From: Deltaproteobacteria bacterium
GTDB lineage: Bacteria > Myxococcota > XYA12-FULL-58-9 > JAUUZB01
DNA: 12,950 nucleotides
Reading direction: 5' to 3'
NCBI GenBank assembly: GCA_030590185.1
Contig: JAUUZB010000020.1
Location: 1-12,950, forward strand
Shown: in pieces, positions 1-7,328 of the stretch
Layout: every line of letters begins with the position of its first letter
How positions within the stretch are numbered: the stretch's first letter is position 1
Notes under the pieces: model-generated
Told to the model about the DNA's origin: nothing
Database searches by the model: none
Seen by the model: the letters and a program-made list of their open reading frames with translations, nothing else
Made by a program: the position numbers and the translations under genes

Positions 1-60
1 CGCGCTCGCACTGCGTCGCGTGCCGCGGGGGCGGCCGACGCAGAGCGCCACGCCCGGCCA

Positions 61-225
61 GTGGCGTGCCAGCGCTGCATCCTTCTCCAACGGGTCTCGG
101 TGGCACGCGCCACGCGCGTTGCATCGATCTCCATCGGCTCTCAGCGCCACCGCGCCACGCGCGTTGCATCGATCTCCACCGGCACTCGTTGGCACCGCGC
201 CACGCGGCAGCACGGCGATCCTCCC
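61..225. repeat. 45-bp tandem repeat, about 3.6 copies
   Basis: Units start at 61, 106, 151 and 196 with a constant 45-base step. The units at 106-150 and 151-195 share an almost identical core (a GCGCCACGCGCGTTGCATCG block followed by ATCTCCA). The unit at 61-105 is more diverged (GCTGCATCCTTCTCCA), and the one from 196 keeps only its first dozen or so bases before diverging. The period is a multiple of three, so any reading frame would give a 15-residue repeat, but no frame looks like a genuine protein. Most likely a non-coding minisatellite. Confidence 0.8.
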
Positions 226-301
226 TTCGGTGCCCAGCAACAGCGGTCGAGATAGCTCCGAGCGATCGCACCCACACCGGACAGTGCACGAAACCTCCAA
301 C

Positions 302-429
302 CGGTGGGCGTGGGCGGTGGTCAGTAGCTCCGCGGGCGCGCGTGTGGGCGTGGGCGGTGTTCTGCAGTGCGGTGGGCGTGGGCGGTGGTCAGCAGCTCCG
401 CGGGCGCGCGTGTGGGCGGTGTTCTGCAG
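302..429. repeat. Imperfect direct repeat of 66 and 60 bp
   Basis: Bases 302-367 and 370-429 are near-identical copies. Both start CGGTGGGCGTGGGCGGTGGT and end GGCGGTGTTCTGCAG. They differ by one T/C substitution (CAGTAG versus CAGCAG) and a 6-base GTGGGC insertion present only in the first copy. The small number of differences suggests a fairly recent duplication. Confidence 0.85.
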
Positions 430-470
430 GTAGGTGCGCCTGGGAGGTGGCGAGTAGATCCGAGGGTGCC

Positions 471-542
471 GACGTGGGCGCGGGCGTGGACGTGGGCGCG
501 GGCGTGGACGTGGGCGCGGGCGTGGGCGTGGGCGCCGGCGTG
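471..542. repeat. 18-bp tandem repeat, four copies, containing a G-quadruplex motif
   Basis: Three perfect copies of an 18-base unit (GACGTGGGCGCGGGCGTG) at 471-488, 489-506 and 507-524 are followed by a fourth variant copy at 525-542. At the junction of copies three and four, bases 512-532 read as four GGG runs separated by three-base loops (CGC, CGT, CGT), a textbook G-quadruplex pattern on the plus strand. The array ends 8 bases before the stop codon of the minus-strand activator gene, so it lies just 3' of that gene. Confidence 0.85.
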
Positions 543-550
543 ACCGCTCC

Positions 551-2173
551 TCAGCGCCCCCTACGCCCCAACAAAGCCGGCACGTCGATCGCGAACTCGT
601 CGATCTTTCGGTGAACCGTCGAGCGCGACACGCCCAGCGTCGCCGCCGCTTCTTTCTTGTTCCCCTTGTGCCGAACCAACTCCGCCACGATCGCCTCGCG
701 TTCGATTTGGGCGAGGGTGCGACTGCTGGTGGCGCTCTTGGCCTGCACCCGGGTGGCTAGGGTGCTCGGCGCGAAGGTGATCGCCTCTTCGTCGAGCACG
801 TCGGTGAGGCGCATCAATACCGCGCGGTGGATCACGTTGCGGAGCTCGCGGACGTTGCCCGGCCAGTCGTGCGCGATCAGCTTGGCGAAGGCGGCGTCGG
901 AGAGGGTGACCTTCTCGCCCTCCGGGGTGGCCTGGGCGAGGAAGAAACGGGTCAGCTCTGGGATGTCGTCCTTGCGGCTGCGCAGCGGGGGGAGCTCGAC
1001 CGTCAGGACGTGCAGGCGGTGGAAGAGATCCTCGCGGAAGCCGCCGCGCGAGACCTCTACGTCGAGGAAGCGATTGGTCGCCGCCACCAGTCGTACGTCG
1101 ACCTTCAGAGTATCCTCGGCGCCGATGCGGCGCACCTCGCCGTACTCGACCACCCGCAGGAGCTGGGGTTGGAGCTCCAGGGGAAGCTCGCCGATTTCGT
1201 CGAGGAATAGGGTGCCGCCGTCGGCGCTCTCGAAGGCGCCTGGCTTGCGCGCCACCGCGCCGGTGAAGGCACCTTTCTCGTGGCCGAAGAGCTCAGAGCC
1301 GATCAGGCTCGGACCGAGCGTCCCGCAGTTGATGGGCACGAACGGGCCGTCCGCTCGGTGGCTGAGGTCGACCAACATCTTTGCCGCGATCTCTTTGCCG
1401 GTGCCGGTCTCGCCGGTGATCAAGACCGGGGCGTCGTTGGGGGCGAGGCGCCCGATGATGTCGCGGACTCGTTTGGCGACCGCTGAGGAGCCGACGAACG
1501 GGGTGGTGGGTGACGAAGCGTCGCTGTCAACCGCGTCGTTGGCGCGTACCGTGATCGTGCTCTGGCCCACGGTCACCTGGGAGCCGAGCGGAACTTCCGC
1601 CTCGCGGACCTGTTGACCGGCGATGAACACGCCGTTGCGGCTGTCGAGATCGCGCACGAAGCAACGGCCGTTCTCCAGGCGCAGCTGGGCGTGGAAGCCC
1701 GAGACGTACGAGTCGTCGAGGATGATGTCGTTGGTGGGCTCGTTGCCGATGGTCAACCCGGCCGCGGTGAGCTCCCACTCTGTGGCGGCGGCCTGGCCCT
1801 GAACACCAACCAAGACCTGGCTCGTTGGTGCGGCGTCGGGATGCGTGAGGGTGCGGGTCTTGCCGCCGACCAGGGCGTGCCCCTCGCGGAAGCGCACCGT
1901 GGCCACCAGTGGCCCGAGCTCGATGGCGTCACCGTTGGCGAGCTTGAGCTCGTCGGTGACCAGCTCATCCGCCGCCCGGGTTCCGTCGGGGTGACGGTTC
2001 AGGAGGCTGACGCCGCCCGAGTCGAGGCGCAGCAACAGTTGGATCGGAGCCACCGCTTCGTCCGGGACGCAGAGGTCGCACTCCGGGTTGCGCCCCACCG
2101 ACATGAGCTGCCGATCCAGCGTCCGCCAGAGCATGATGCGTCCGCCGTTCGAGAGCTCGAGTCCGATTTCCAT
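551..2173 (-). CDS. Sigma-54-dependent transcriptional activator with two FHA domains and a Fis-type HTH
   Basis: A 540-residue bacterial enhancer-binding protein that should use ATP hydrolysis to open sigma-54 RNA polymerase promoters. Visible in order: FHA-like domain 1 (about 15-95, with GRNPECD at 27-33); FHA domain 2 (about 132-212, with S158, H161 and the NG pair at 180-181); AAA+ domain (about 225-460) with Walker A GETGTGKE (254-261), the sigma-54 contact loop GAFTGA (301-306) and Walker [10 protein letters not shown] (319-327); and a C-terminal Fis-type helix-turn-helix (about 487-525). All catalytic motifs look intact. The FHA domains replace the usual receiver or GAF sensor, so input is probably a phosphothreonine protein, an architecture common in myxobacteria. 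FHA1 lacks the SxxH motif and FHA2 has Asn144 where the phosphate-binding Arg normally sits. The ATG start has a purine-rich GGGAAGCGGGG upstream. Last gene of a minus-strand series, 57 bases after the Cys-cluster gene; its targets are unknown. Confidence 0.95.
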   Translation of the reverse strand: MEIGLELSNGGRIMLWRTLDRQLMSVGRNPECDLCVPDEAVAPIQLLLRLDSGGVSLLNRHPDGTRAADELVTDELKLANGDAIELGPLVATVRFREGHALVGGKTRTLTHPDAAPTSQVLVGVQGQAAATEWELTAAGLTIGNEPTNDIILDDSYVSGFHAQLRLENGRCFVRDLDSRNGVFIAGQQVREAEVPLGSQVTVGQSTITVRANDAVDSDASSPTTPFVGSSAVAKRVRDIIGRLAPNDAPVLITGETGTGKEIAAKMLVDLSHRADGPFVPINCGTLGPSLIGSELFGHEKGAFTGAVARKPGAFESADGGTLFLDEIGELPLELQPQLLRVVEYGEVRRIGAEDTLKVDVRLVAATNRFLDVEVSRGGFREDLFHRLHVLTVELPPLRSRKDDIPELTRFFLAQATPEGEKVTLSDAAFAKLIAHDWPGNVRELRNVIHRAVLMRLTDVLDEEAITFAPSTLATRVQAKSATSSRTLAQIEREAIVAELVRHKGNKKEAAATLGVSRSTVHRKIDEFAIDVPALLGRRGR

Positions 2174-2230
2174 GATCCCCGCTTCCCGCGTTCGAAACCG
2201 CGGCTCTTAAACTCCATGCGGTCGGCGATA

Positions 2231-3013
2231 TCAACCGGGCTGCGGCGTTGGCTCGAGTCGTAGATGGCGAACCAAGCCGAGCTTGGTGAGGGGCTCGGCG
2301 GCATACTCGAGCAACACCAGATCCTTGATCCGTTCGTTGTAGGCGTCGACCGCCGCCTGGGCCATGTCGCGCACCGGCTGCTCGGCGTCCGGCCTGACCC
2401 AAAAAGAGTCACAGCGGCGACTGAAGAAAACCTCCCGAAAGTTATTGTGCAGGGCATAGGGGAAGCGGGCGCAGGAGAGCGGCCAATTCGGATAGATCTC
2501 GCATTTGCCGTCCAGGGTGAGGGCGGCGCAGGCGCCCATACTGTTTTGGGCCAGCACCGGGAAGATATCCCAGCCACTGGAGCCGACGTGGCGACGAAGG
2601 GCGGGGCGTTGGGCGATCTCGGCGGTGGAAAAGCGCGGCTTGTCCTGACTGATCAGATCCTCTCGGCCGATGTCGATCAAGGTGGCGATGTCCCGCAGGC
2701 GCAGGAGCACCGTGGAGCGGGGGCCGATGCAACAGATGTCGGTGCAGCCCGTGCAGTCGTTGATTTTGCCCGGCGGACCGACGATCCGCACCCCACGCGG
2801 GTCGAGGAGTCGAAGGCGCATCTGTCGGCGCAAGGCGAGGTAGCGCCACAGACCACCACCGAAGCGCGGCCGGGCGGCGACCTCATCCCAGAGGCGGGCG
2901 AGGGTTTCGCTGAGGGGGAGGTAGGCAGGCGGTGGACCCGCCGGCGCGCCACCGATGGTCGGTGGCCGCCGGCTCGGTCCAGCCGTCGGTTGGTTCGGAT
3001 GCCAGGGGATCAA
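2231..3013 (-). CDS. YkgJ-type cysteine-cluster protein (predicted Zn/Fe-binding)
   Basis: A 260-residue cytoplasmic protein with the Cys-cluster signature of the YkgJ/UPF0153-like family: C87-x2-C90-x3-CC (94-95), then C162, C171 in CEIYPNWPLSC, C181 followed by ARFP, and C201. Family members are predicted to chelate zinc or iron, but the biochemical role is not established. The first 64 residues are Pro/Gly-rich and then basic, and have no recognised domain. The only upstream start in frame that gives this length is TTG at 3013-3011, which overlaps the TGA of the preceding gene (TTGA), so translational coupling is plausible. No strong Shine-Dalgarno is seen there. An ATG at residue 65 would also leave every cysteine of the cluster in place. 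Both neighbours are on the same strand and close, so an operon is likely. Family call fairly sure; start uncertain. Confidence 0.8.
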   Translation of the reverse strand: MIPWHPNQPTAGPSRRPPTIGGAPAGPPPAYLPLSETLARLWDEVAARPRFGGGLWRYLALRRQMRLRLLDPRGVRIVGPPGKINDCTGCTDICCIGPRSTVLLRLRDIATLIDIGREDLISQDKPRFSTAEIAQRPALRRHVGSSGWDIFPVLAQNSMGACAALTLDGKCEIYPNWPLSCARFPYALHNNFREVFFSRRCDSFWVRPDAEQPVRDMAQAAVDAYNERIKDLVLLEYAAEPLTKLGLVRHLRLEPTPQPG

Positions 3014-3876
3014 TCGAGCGTGATCTTGATGCCCCGCAGGGAGGTGACTTCCTGGATCAAGGAGTTCAGCTCCTTGTGCATCTGGTTGGCCCGCTCGCGC
3101 ACGTTGGTGTACTTGCGCACCGTCGCGAGCTTCCTGCTGCTCTTGCAGTTGGTGGCCAGGTAGGTCTCGTAGTTCTTGGCGCGCTTTTCATTGGCGTCCG
3201 ACTGGCTGGCGGCGCGCTGATAACGGGCCCGCAGGTCCGGCAGGCGGCTGTTGTGGTTGTTGAGATCCGCCTGCAGGCGATTCCACTGGCTGAAGATGCT
3301 GGTGCAGCGGTTGATCGTCGCCTGGGTGGTCTGGCCCGGCACCAGGGAGTCGCAGGTGTACCGCTTGTAGTCCTGGCGCAAGGGCTCGATCTTCTTGCGC
3401 AGCGCCTGCACCGCCTTGCGGGTGCTGGCAATTTCGGTACGCAGGGTGGTGAGCAGTGCCTCGACCGGTTTTTGCCGTTGCTCGAGGCCGTCGACCAGGC
3501 TCTCGTATTGGCCGCAGTTGACCGAGCTGCCGCAGTCCTTCTTCCACTTCGGTCGGGCGGTATAGAGGAAGCTCTCGGTCCGCTCGATGGCCACGGCCAG
3601 CCGCTTGCGCCGGCTCTGCAGTTGGCTGAGCTGGTCGATCAGCTCGTCGATCTGCGCCTCGATGCCGGCCAGCTCGGCCTTGCGGTCCTCATTTTGCTGC
3701 TCGGAGCTGTCGAGTGACTGGCCACGGGCGTTGCAATCCGGTGCACCCCGCACGGGAGCGCCCCGGGGGGGAGGGGTCCGCACCGGGGGGCCGCGCCGGC
3801 CGCGGGGTTGGGCCTGGACCAGCGGTGCGACGAACAGGATGCACAGTGCGATGATCGGTGCAGTGACGGGACGCAT
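3010..3876 (-). CDS. Exported coiled-coil protein of unknown function
   Basis: A 288-residue protein with a Sec signal peptide: a positively charged start, a hydrophobic core at about 6-20 and a likely signal peptidase I site after VQA (residue 22). The mature part begins with a Pro/Arg/Gly-rich linker (23-46). It is then mostly helical and charged, with heptad-like Leu/Ile/Ala spacing over about 56-100, 125-172 and 195-285, suggesting long periplasmic coiled coils. The mature chain has six cysteines (48, 115, 121, 175, 191, 244), an even number that fits disulfide bonding after export. The start is firm: ATG is preceded by AAGGAG with six bases between. The stop overlaps the TTG start of the Cys-cluster gene. 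I do not recognise a family; it resembles periplasmic coiled-coil scaffold proteins only in general character. Confidence 0.85.
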   Translation of the reverse strand: MRPVTAPIIALCILFVAPLVQAQPRGRRGPPVRTPPPRGAPVRGAPDCNARGQSLDSSEQQNEDRKAELAGIEAQIDELIDQLSQLQSRRKRLAVAIERTESFLYTARPKWKKDCGSSVNCGQYESLVDGLEQRQKPVEALLTTLRTEIASTRKAVQALRKKIEPLRQDYKRYTCDSLVPGQTTQATINRCTSIFSQWNRLQADLNNHNSRLPDLRARYQRAASQSDANEKRAKNYETYLATNCKSSRKLATVRKYTNVRERANQMHKELNSLIQEVTSLRGIKITLD

Positions 3877-3922
3877 GGGGCTCTCCTTGAGAAGGTTCGT
3901 TCACCCGGTGGTATGGGGCGGG

Positions 3923-3928
3923 ACTATA
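3923..3928 (-). promoter_or_regulatory. Possible -10 element upstream of the exported coiled-coil gene
   Basis: In the 82-base gap between the kinase-phosphatase stop and the coiled-coil gene start, the minus strand reads TATAGT, one of the few A/T-rich hexamers in this GC-rich gap, about 47 bases before the ATG. No convincing -35 is seen at 16-18 bases, so this is a weak suggestion that the three downstream genes have their own promoter rather than relying only on read-through. Confidence 0.25.
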
Positions 3929-3958
3929 ACGTCCTCCCCCCGGGAATCCTATGGCCCG

Positions 3959-6274
3959 TCAGCCAAAGGTGCGGACGTAGGTTTCTTGGAGCAGCGACTC
4001 GACGGCGCGGGGGGAACGGGCCCGACGAACCTCGGCGATGGCTGCCTCGGCGGTGAGGCCCCGGGTCTGGAGGAAACAGGCCGCCACCGTACCGGATCGA
4101 CCGAGCCCCCCGACGCAATGAAGGAGCACCGCGGCGCCGGCGCTGAGCTTCGTCTCCAGCCAGGCGGCGAGCTCTCGCATCTGCTCGCGGCTCGGCGTGC
4201 CTTGGTCGACGATCGGCAGCCAGCGGTGGCCGAAGCCGGCGCCGCGCATCGCCGCCGGCAAGTCTGGCACGCCATGGTTGTCGAGCTCTGACTGCTGGAC
4301 GAGGGTGACCACGTCGGTGACGCCCGCTTCGCGCAGGGCGGCGAGGTCCTCGGTGAGGTCGCGGTTGTAGTCCCGGCGCCCGGGCAGCAGGGTGATGCCG
4401 AGCCGGCCGGGGCCGGTGTGCGCGGCGTCGAGCCAGTCCACCCGCAAGGGCCCGCGCTGGTGCATGACCCGGGTGATCGTTTCCGCGCAGCGGGCCGCGG
4501 TGTAGAGGGCCCAACGTTTCTGCCACTCGTTCGATTCGTAGAAGGAGAGGGTGTGCGCTGCATAGCGCAGCATGCCGATGAACACCTGGAGCGGGCTGCG
4601 GTCGGTGTTGATCAGGGGCGGGTAGATGGCGCGCAGGTCACAGACCGTCTCGTAGGCGCGCAGCAGCTCCGGGTGGGTGAGCCCCGTCTCCTGAGCCGGC
4701 GGCAGCGGCGCCGCTAGATCCTGCACCGCCAACAATAGATCCGAGAGCCGGCAGGCCTCCTCGAGCTCGGCCGCGTCCTTCACCGGCGTGAAGATGTAGA
4801 GCAGATCGTTCTCGAGCTTGATCAGGTCCTTGAGGACGTGCCCCGGTTGCGTGTGGAAGAAGTCGATGAGCCAAACGTTGTCCTGGTCGTCGATGATGAT
4901 GTTGGCGCCGTTGAGGTCGCCGTGGACGTAGGACATGAAACAGGTGTCGGAGAAATTGCGCGGTAGGGCGGCGAGGTCCTGCTCGTAGAAGCGGCAGAGG
5001 TTGTAGACCCGGCGTTGCCCGATGGTGATCTCGTCACCCGCGGCTGGACCGACCAAGGCCTCGACCCGGCGGCGTACGCCCGGGGCAAAGTCCGGGCTGA
5101 ACCAGTAGTGCTCGAGCAGGTCGGCCTTTTCCAAAGTGGCGGCGGCGTAGAAGCGGCCGAGGAGATCCTCGAACACCACCTTCGTATAATGTTGGGTCTT
5201 CTCCCGGGTCAGCCCGGCGACGTACTTGCGTTGGAAGGTGTTGGCGAAGCCGCCGGCCATCGAGGCGTAGCGGTATTTGATGGCGCCTCGGTCCCCGAGG
5301 TCGGCGAAGGCGGTGATGCTCGGCGCCGCGTTGCCGAGCACCGACTCGATGCGCTCGAAGCGGGCACGCTCGCGGCCGATCAGATCCTGCTCGCCGATCT
5401 TCACGACGTGCGGCACCTGCTCGATGCCCTCGAGGCTCTCGCTGGTGCTGCCGAGCACCAGGTTGCCGGAGTAGCCGCCGGCGAGCACCTTGAAGCGGGC
5501 CGTGCGACTGTCGCGGAACAGGTAGCGCAGCAGCCGCAGATCGGTGTCGCCGATGTTAGCGTCGTCGCTGACGCTCAGCTCCGGGTGCTTCTGGTCCGCG
5601 AGACCAGGGAGCACGAGCTCCTCCGCCTCCCCGCCGAGGAAGCGAATGAAGGCGCCCACCGACGGAAAGATCTCGACGTTGAGCAGCTTCTCGAGCTGGT
5701 CGAGGGCGAGGAAGTGGTTGGCCCGCGAGGAGCTGGCGGTGAGGGCGGAGCAGACCCCGAGGCGAAAGCTCGGAAAGCGGGTGGCGAGCTCGTAGGCGAG
5801 GAAGGTCACCTTGGCCTCGGTCCACACCCCGATGATGCCAACCCTCAGCGACTGGCCCTGCCAGGCACCGAGCACCTCGGCTAGTTGGGTGCCCTTGAAA
5901 TCGTTGAGGGTCATGCCGTCGATCACCACCGGACGCTTGTTGGCCGCCTTCTCGTCCGGCCAGTCCTCGAACACCAGGCGCGCTCCCGCGGTGTCGTGCA
6001 GGCAATGCTCGCCGAAGAGCTCGAGGTGGGAGGCCTGGCCTGGGTCGTTCGGATCGTGCCAGTCCCGGATGTGGATCATCGCTAGCTCATCATCCGGTTG
6101 GCGTAGGGCCCAGCGCATGGTGGCCGCCACCGGGCCGTGGGCCGGATCGGGGCCCATGAGCCGCAGCGCTTCGTCGTGGCCCACGTGCAGGGTGTTCGGG
6201 AGCTCGTCATAGCGCCCAAGCGGCTGGACGAAGTCGTTCTGCAGGCACTGGGTGATCAGCAGGGCGTCCGGCAT
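3959..6274 (-). CDS. Three-domain fusion: degenerate isochorismatase fold, APH-like kinase, CDKN3-type dual-specificity phosphatase
   Basis: A 771-residue cytoplasmic protein with three enzyme folds. (1) Residues about 1-215 resemble isochorismatase/nicotinamidase proteins: LQNDF (11-15), RDWH (70-73), EHCLHDTAGA (89-98) and GVWTEAKV (149-156). The expected Asp is Cys10, the expected Cys is Lys155, and no catalytic Lys is evident before F126; the metal-ligand-type D71, H73 and H90 remain. (2) Residues about 255-600 are a kinase-like domain: Gly-rich GGYSGN (266-271), VVK with K292, an acidic helix (E302/E307), catalytic loop HGDLNGAN (451-458) and IDF (470-472). From memory it recalls APH-type families, including the conflict-system domain called TCAD9. 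(3) Residues about 620-771 are a Cys-based phosphatase: general-acid candidate D690 and the HCxxGxxRS loop with C720 and R726. Kinase and phosphatase motifs look intact. The ATG start has AGGAG seven bases ahead. Substrates are unknown. Confidence 0.88.
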   Translation of the reverse strand: MPDALLITQCLQNDFVQPLGRYDELPNTLHVGHDEALRLMGPDPAHGPVAATMRWALRQPDDELAMIHIRDWHDPNDPGQASHLELFGEHCLHDTAGARLVFEDWPDEKAANKRPVVIDGMTLNDFKGTQLAEVLGAWQGQSLRVGIIGVWTEAKVTFLAYELATRFPSFRLGVCSALTASSSRANHFLALDQLEKLLNVEIFPSVGAFIRFLGGEAEELVLPGLADQKHPELSVSDDANIGDTDLRLLRYLFRDSRTARFKVLAGGYSGNLVLGSTSESLEGIEQVPHVVKIGEQDLIGRERARFERIESVLGNAAPSITAFADLGDRGAIKYRYASMAGGFANTFQRKYVAGLTREKTQHYTKVVFEDLLGRFYAAATLEKADLLEHYWFSPDFAPGVRRRVEALVGPAAGDEITIGQRRVYNLCRFYEQDLAALPRNFSDTCFMSYVHGDLNGANIIIDDQDNVWLIDFFHTQPGHVLKDLIKLENDLLYIFTPVKDAAELEEACRLSDLLLAVQDLAAPLPPAQETGLTHPELLRAYETVCDLRAIYPPLINTDRSPLQVFIGMLRYAAHTLSFYESNEWQKRWALYTAARCAETITRVMHQRGPLRVDWLDAAHTGPGRLGITLLPGRRDYNRDLTEDLAALREAGVTDVVTLVQQSELDNHGVPDLPAAMRGAGFGHRWLPIVDQGTPSREQMRELAAWLETKLSAGAAVLLHCVGGLGRSGTVAACFLQTRGLTAEAAIAEVRRARSPRAVESLLQETYVRTFG

Positions 6275-6345
6275 GGCGGCTCCTGTCCGTTGACCGAGAG
6301 TCGAGTTTCGCCAATGGTGTATGCTGGAAGGGTCGGAGAAGCCAA
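6275..6345. promoter_or_regulatory. Divergent intergenic region between the kinase-phosphatase and membrane-protein genes
   Basis: These 71 bases separate two genes that point away from each other, so they must hold the start signals of both. Shine-Dalgarno sequences are visible at each end: AGGAG before the minus-strand ATG and GGAG before the plus-strand ATG. On the plus strand a TTGACC at 6290-6295 and a TATGCT at 6320-6325 look like promoter hexamers, but they are 24 bases apart, too far for a standard sigma-70 pair. The region is inferred to be a promoter zone; no exact promoter is claimed. Confidence 0.4.
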
Positions 6346-7230
6346 ATGGGCGAAGTCACGTTGCGGCGGAGGTTTACGGCTGAGCTCTCCGTCAAGGTCG
6401 AGGATTTAGTCGCGTCCGCCCGGATGCGGTTCAAAATCCTGGCCGGGCTGGCGTTCATCGAGTGTTCGGGGCTCGGTTGGCTGATCGACTGGGGCCGTTC
6501 AGGCGAGACCGAGCTCGGCATCTTCGCGGTCATTGGCGGCGTGACCGGCCTGATGATTTTGCTCTTGATCCTCGACTGGGGTCGCAAGCTCGACCACCGG
6601 CCACGGGCCATGAACCTGATCAAGGCGCGCAACGGCGCGATTATCCTGCACGGGCTGTTGCCGTTGGGGCCGTTGGTCGCCTGGGGCCTGTTCGCGACCC
6701 TACGCCACCCGACCCTGGTGTCCTACGCGGTCTCCAATCACCCCGACGCCGGGCAGCTCGATGACGAGGAGGTGCTGGCCACGGTGCGCGTGCGCAGCGC
6801 CTACATCACCCTGCGCCGGGCCGGTTTTTTCTTTACGGTCGTAGCCGCCATCGCGGCCTTCGCCGGCAGCGGCACCCCCGAGGGGGAAATGGACGCCGAA
6901 GCGCGTCTGCGTTTCTTCATGGCCGCCATCGCCATTGGCATCTATGCCCTGGGGCATCTGGTCAACGGCTTTGTCGGCGTGGGGCTGCTCAAGGAGATGA
7001 CCGCCAGGCGGGTCAAGACCGTGCGCAAGTTCTCGCCGTTGATCTGGGGCCTGTTGCCCTTCGGCACCTACGCGGCGTGGGCCGCCCGGCGGGTCGACCT
7101 CGACGGGTTGCCCTCGGGTGATCCGGCACCGCCAGAGGAGGCCGCGGAGCGCGACGCCAACGAACGTGACGACGACGCCGACGAGCGCGCCGATGGGCTC
7201 GACGGGGAGGGCGAGTCCGGTGAGTCCTAG
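6346..7230 (+). CDS. Multi-pass membrane protein of unknown function
   Basis: A 294-residue inner-membrane protein. Hydrophobic stretches at about 30-47, 57-77, 98-118, 158-176, 189-213 and 229-247 suggest five or six membrane spans. Several are capped by basic residues (for example GRKLDHRPR near 79-87 and ARRVKTVRK at 220-228). The last 40 or so residues form a very acidic, Asp/Glu-rich soluble tail. A repeated motif is seen: N-x-L-I-K-A-R near 90-95 and K-x-M-T-A-R-R near 216-222 each sit beside a GLLP-containing hydrophobic segment (103-106 and 235-238), hinting at an internal duplication. The start is supported by GGAG upstream of ATG. It is transcribed away from the kinase-phosphatase gene. 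I do not recognise a family. Confidence 0.82.
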   Translation: MGEVTLRRRFTAELSVKVEDLVASARMRFKILAGLAFIECSGLGWLIDWGRSGETELGIFAVIGGVTGLMILLLILDWGRKLDHRPRAMNLIKARNGAIILHGLLPLGPLVAWGLFATLRHPTLVSYAVSNHPDAGQLDDEEVLATVRVRSAYITLRRAGFFFTVVAAIAAFAGSGTPEGEMDAEARLRFFMAAIAIGIYALGHLVNGFVGVGLLKEMTARRVKTVRKFSPLIWGLLPFGTYAAWAARRVDLDGLPSGDPAPPEEAAERDANERDDDADERADGLDGEGESGES

Positions 7231-7328
7231 GCCCGGGAGTGGGTAGTCGCTGCCTGCGTCAGATGACTTTCCTGGGGCCGATGGGTCCGGTACAGTGGCC
7301 CGGCGGGAAGCCGCGGGGAAAGGACGCC

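Larger units (their letters stand above)
1..550. other. Repeat-rich intergenic region without a convincing gene
   Basis: No open frame here looks like a real protein. Several plus-strand frames stay open only because the sequence is GC-rich and repetitive; their translations are low-complexity (Arg/His/Pro or Gly/Val runs) and lack a clear ribosome binding site. The region contains a 45-bp tandem repeat on the left, a 60-66 bp direct repeat in the middle and an 18-bp tandem repeat on the right, the last ending in a G-quadruplex motif just past the stop codon of the sigma-54 activator. A decayed or partial gene entering from the left edge cannot be excluded. Confidence 0.6.

Noticed and set aside
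61..225. CRISPR-like array
   Set aside because: The 45-bp units are directly adjacent and diverge by substitution; there are no unique spacers and no cas genes.
20..614. Overlapping plus-strand open frames over the repeat region
   Set aside because: Low-complexity translations in several frames at once, no ribosome site, no domain; openness follows from GC-rich repeats.
657..1616. Long plus-strand open frame opposite the sigma-54 activator
   Set aside because: It is the complement of a gene with all AAA+ motifs intact and has a Ser/Arg-rich composition typical of antisense frames.
6290..6325. Sigma-70 promoter TTGACC/TATGCT for the membrane protein gene
   Set aside because: The 24-base spacing is too long for a normal promoter; kept only as a note on the divergent region.
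7239..7328. Longer start for the Pro/Ala-rich protein
   Set aside because: It would put 30 residues before the signal peptide; the ATG at 7329 has a better ribosome site.
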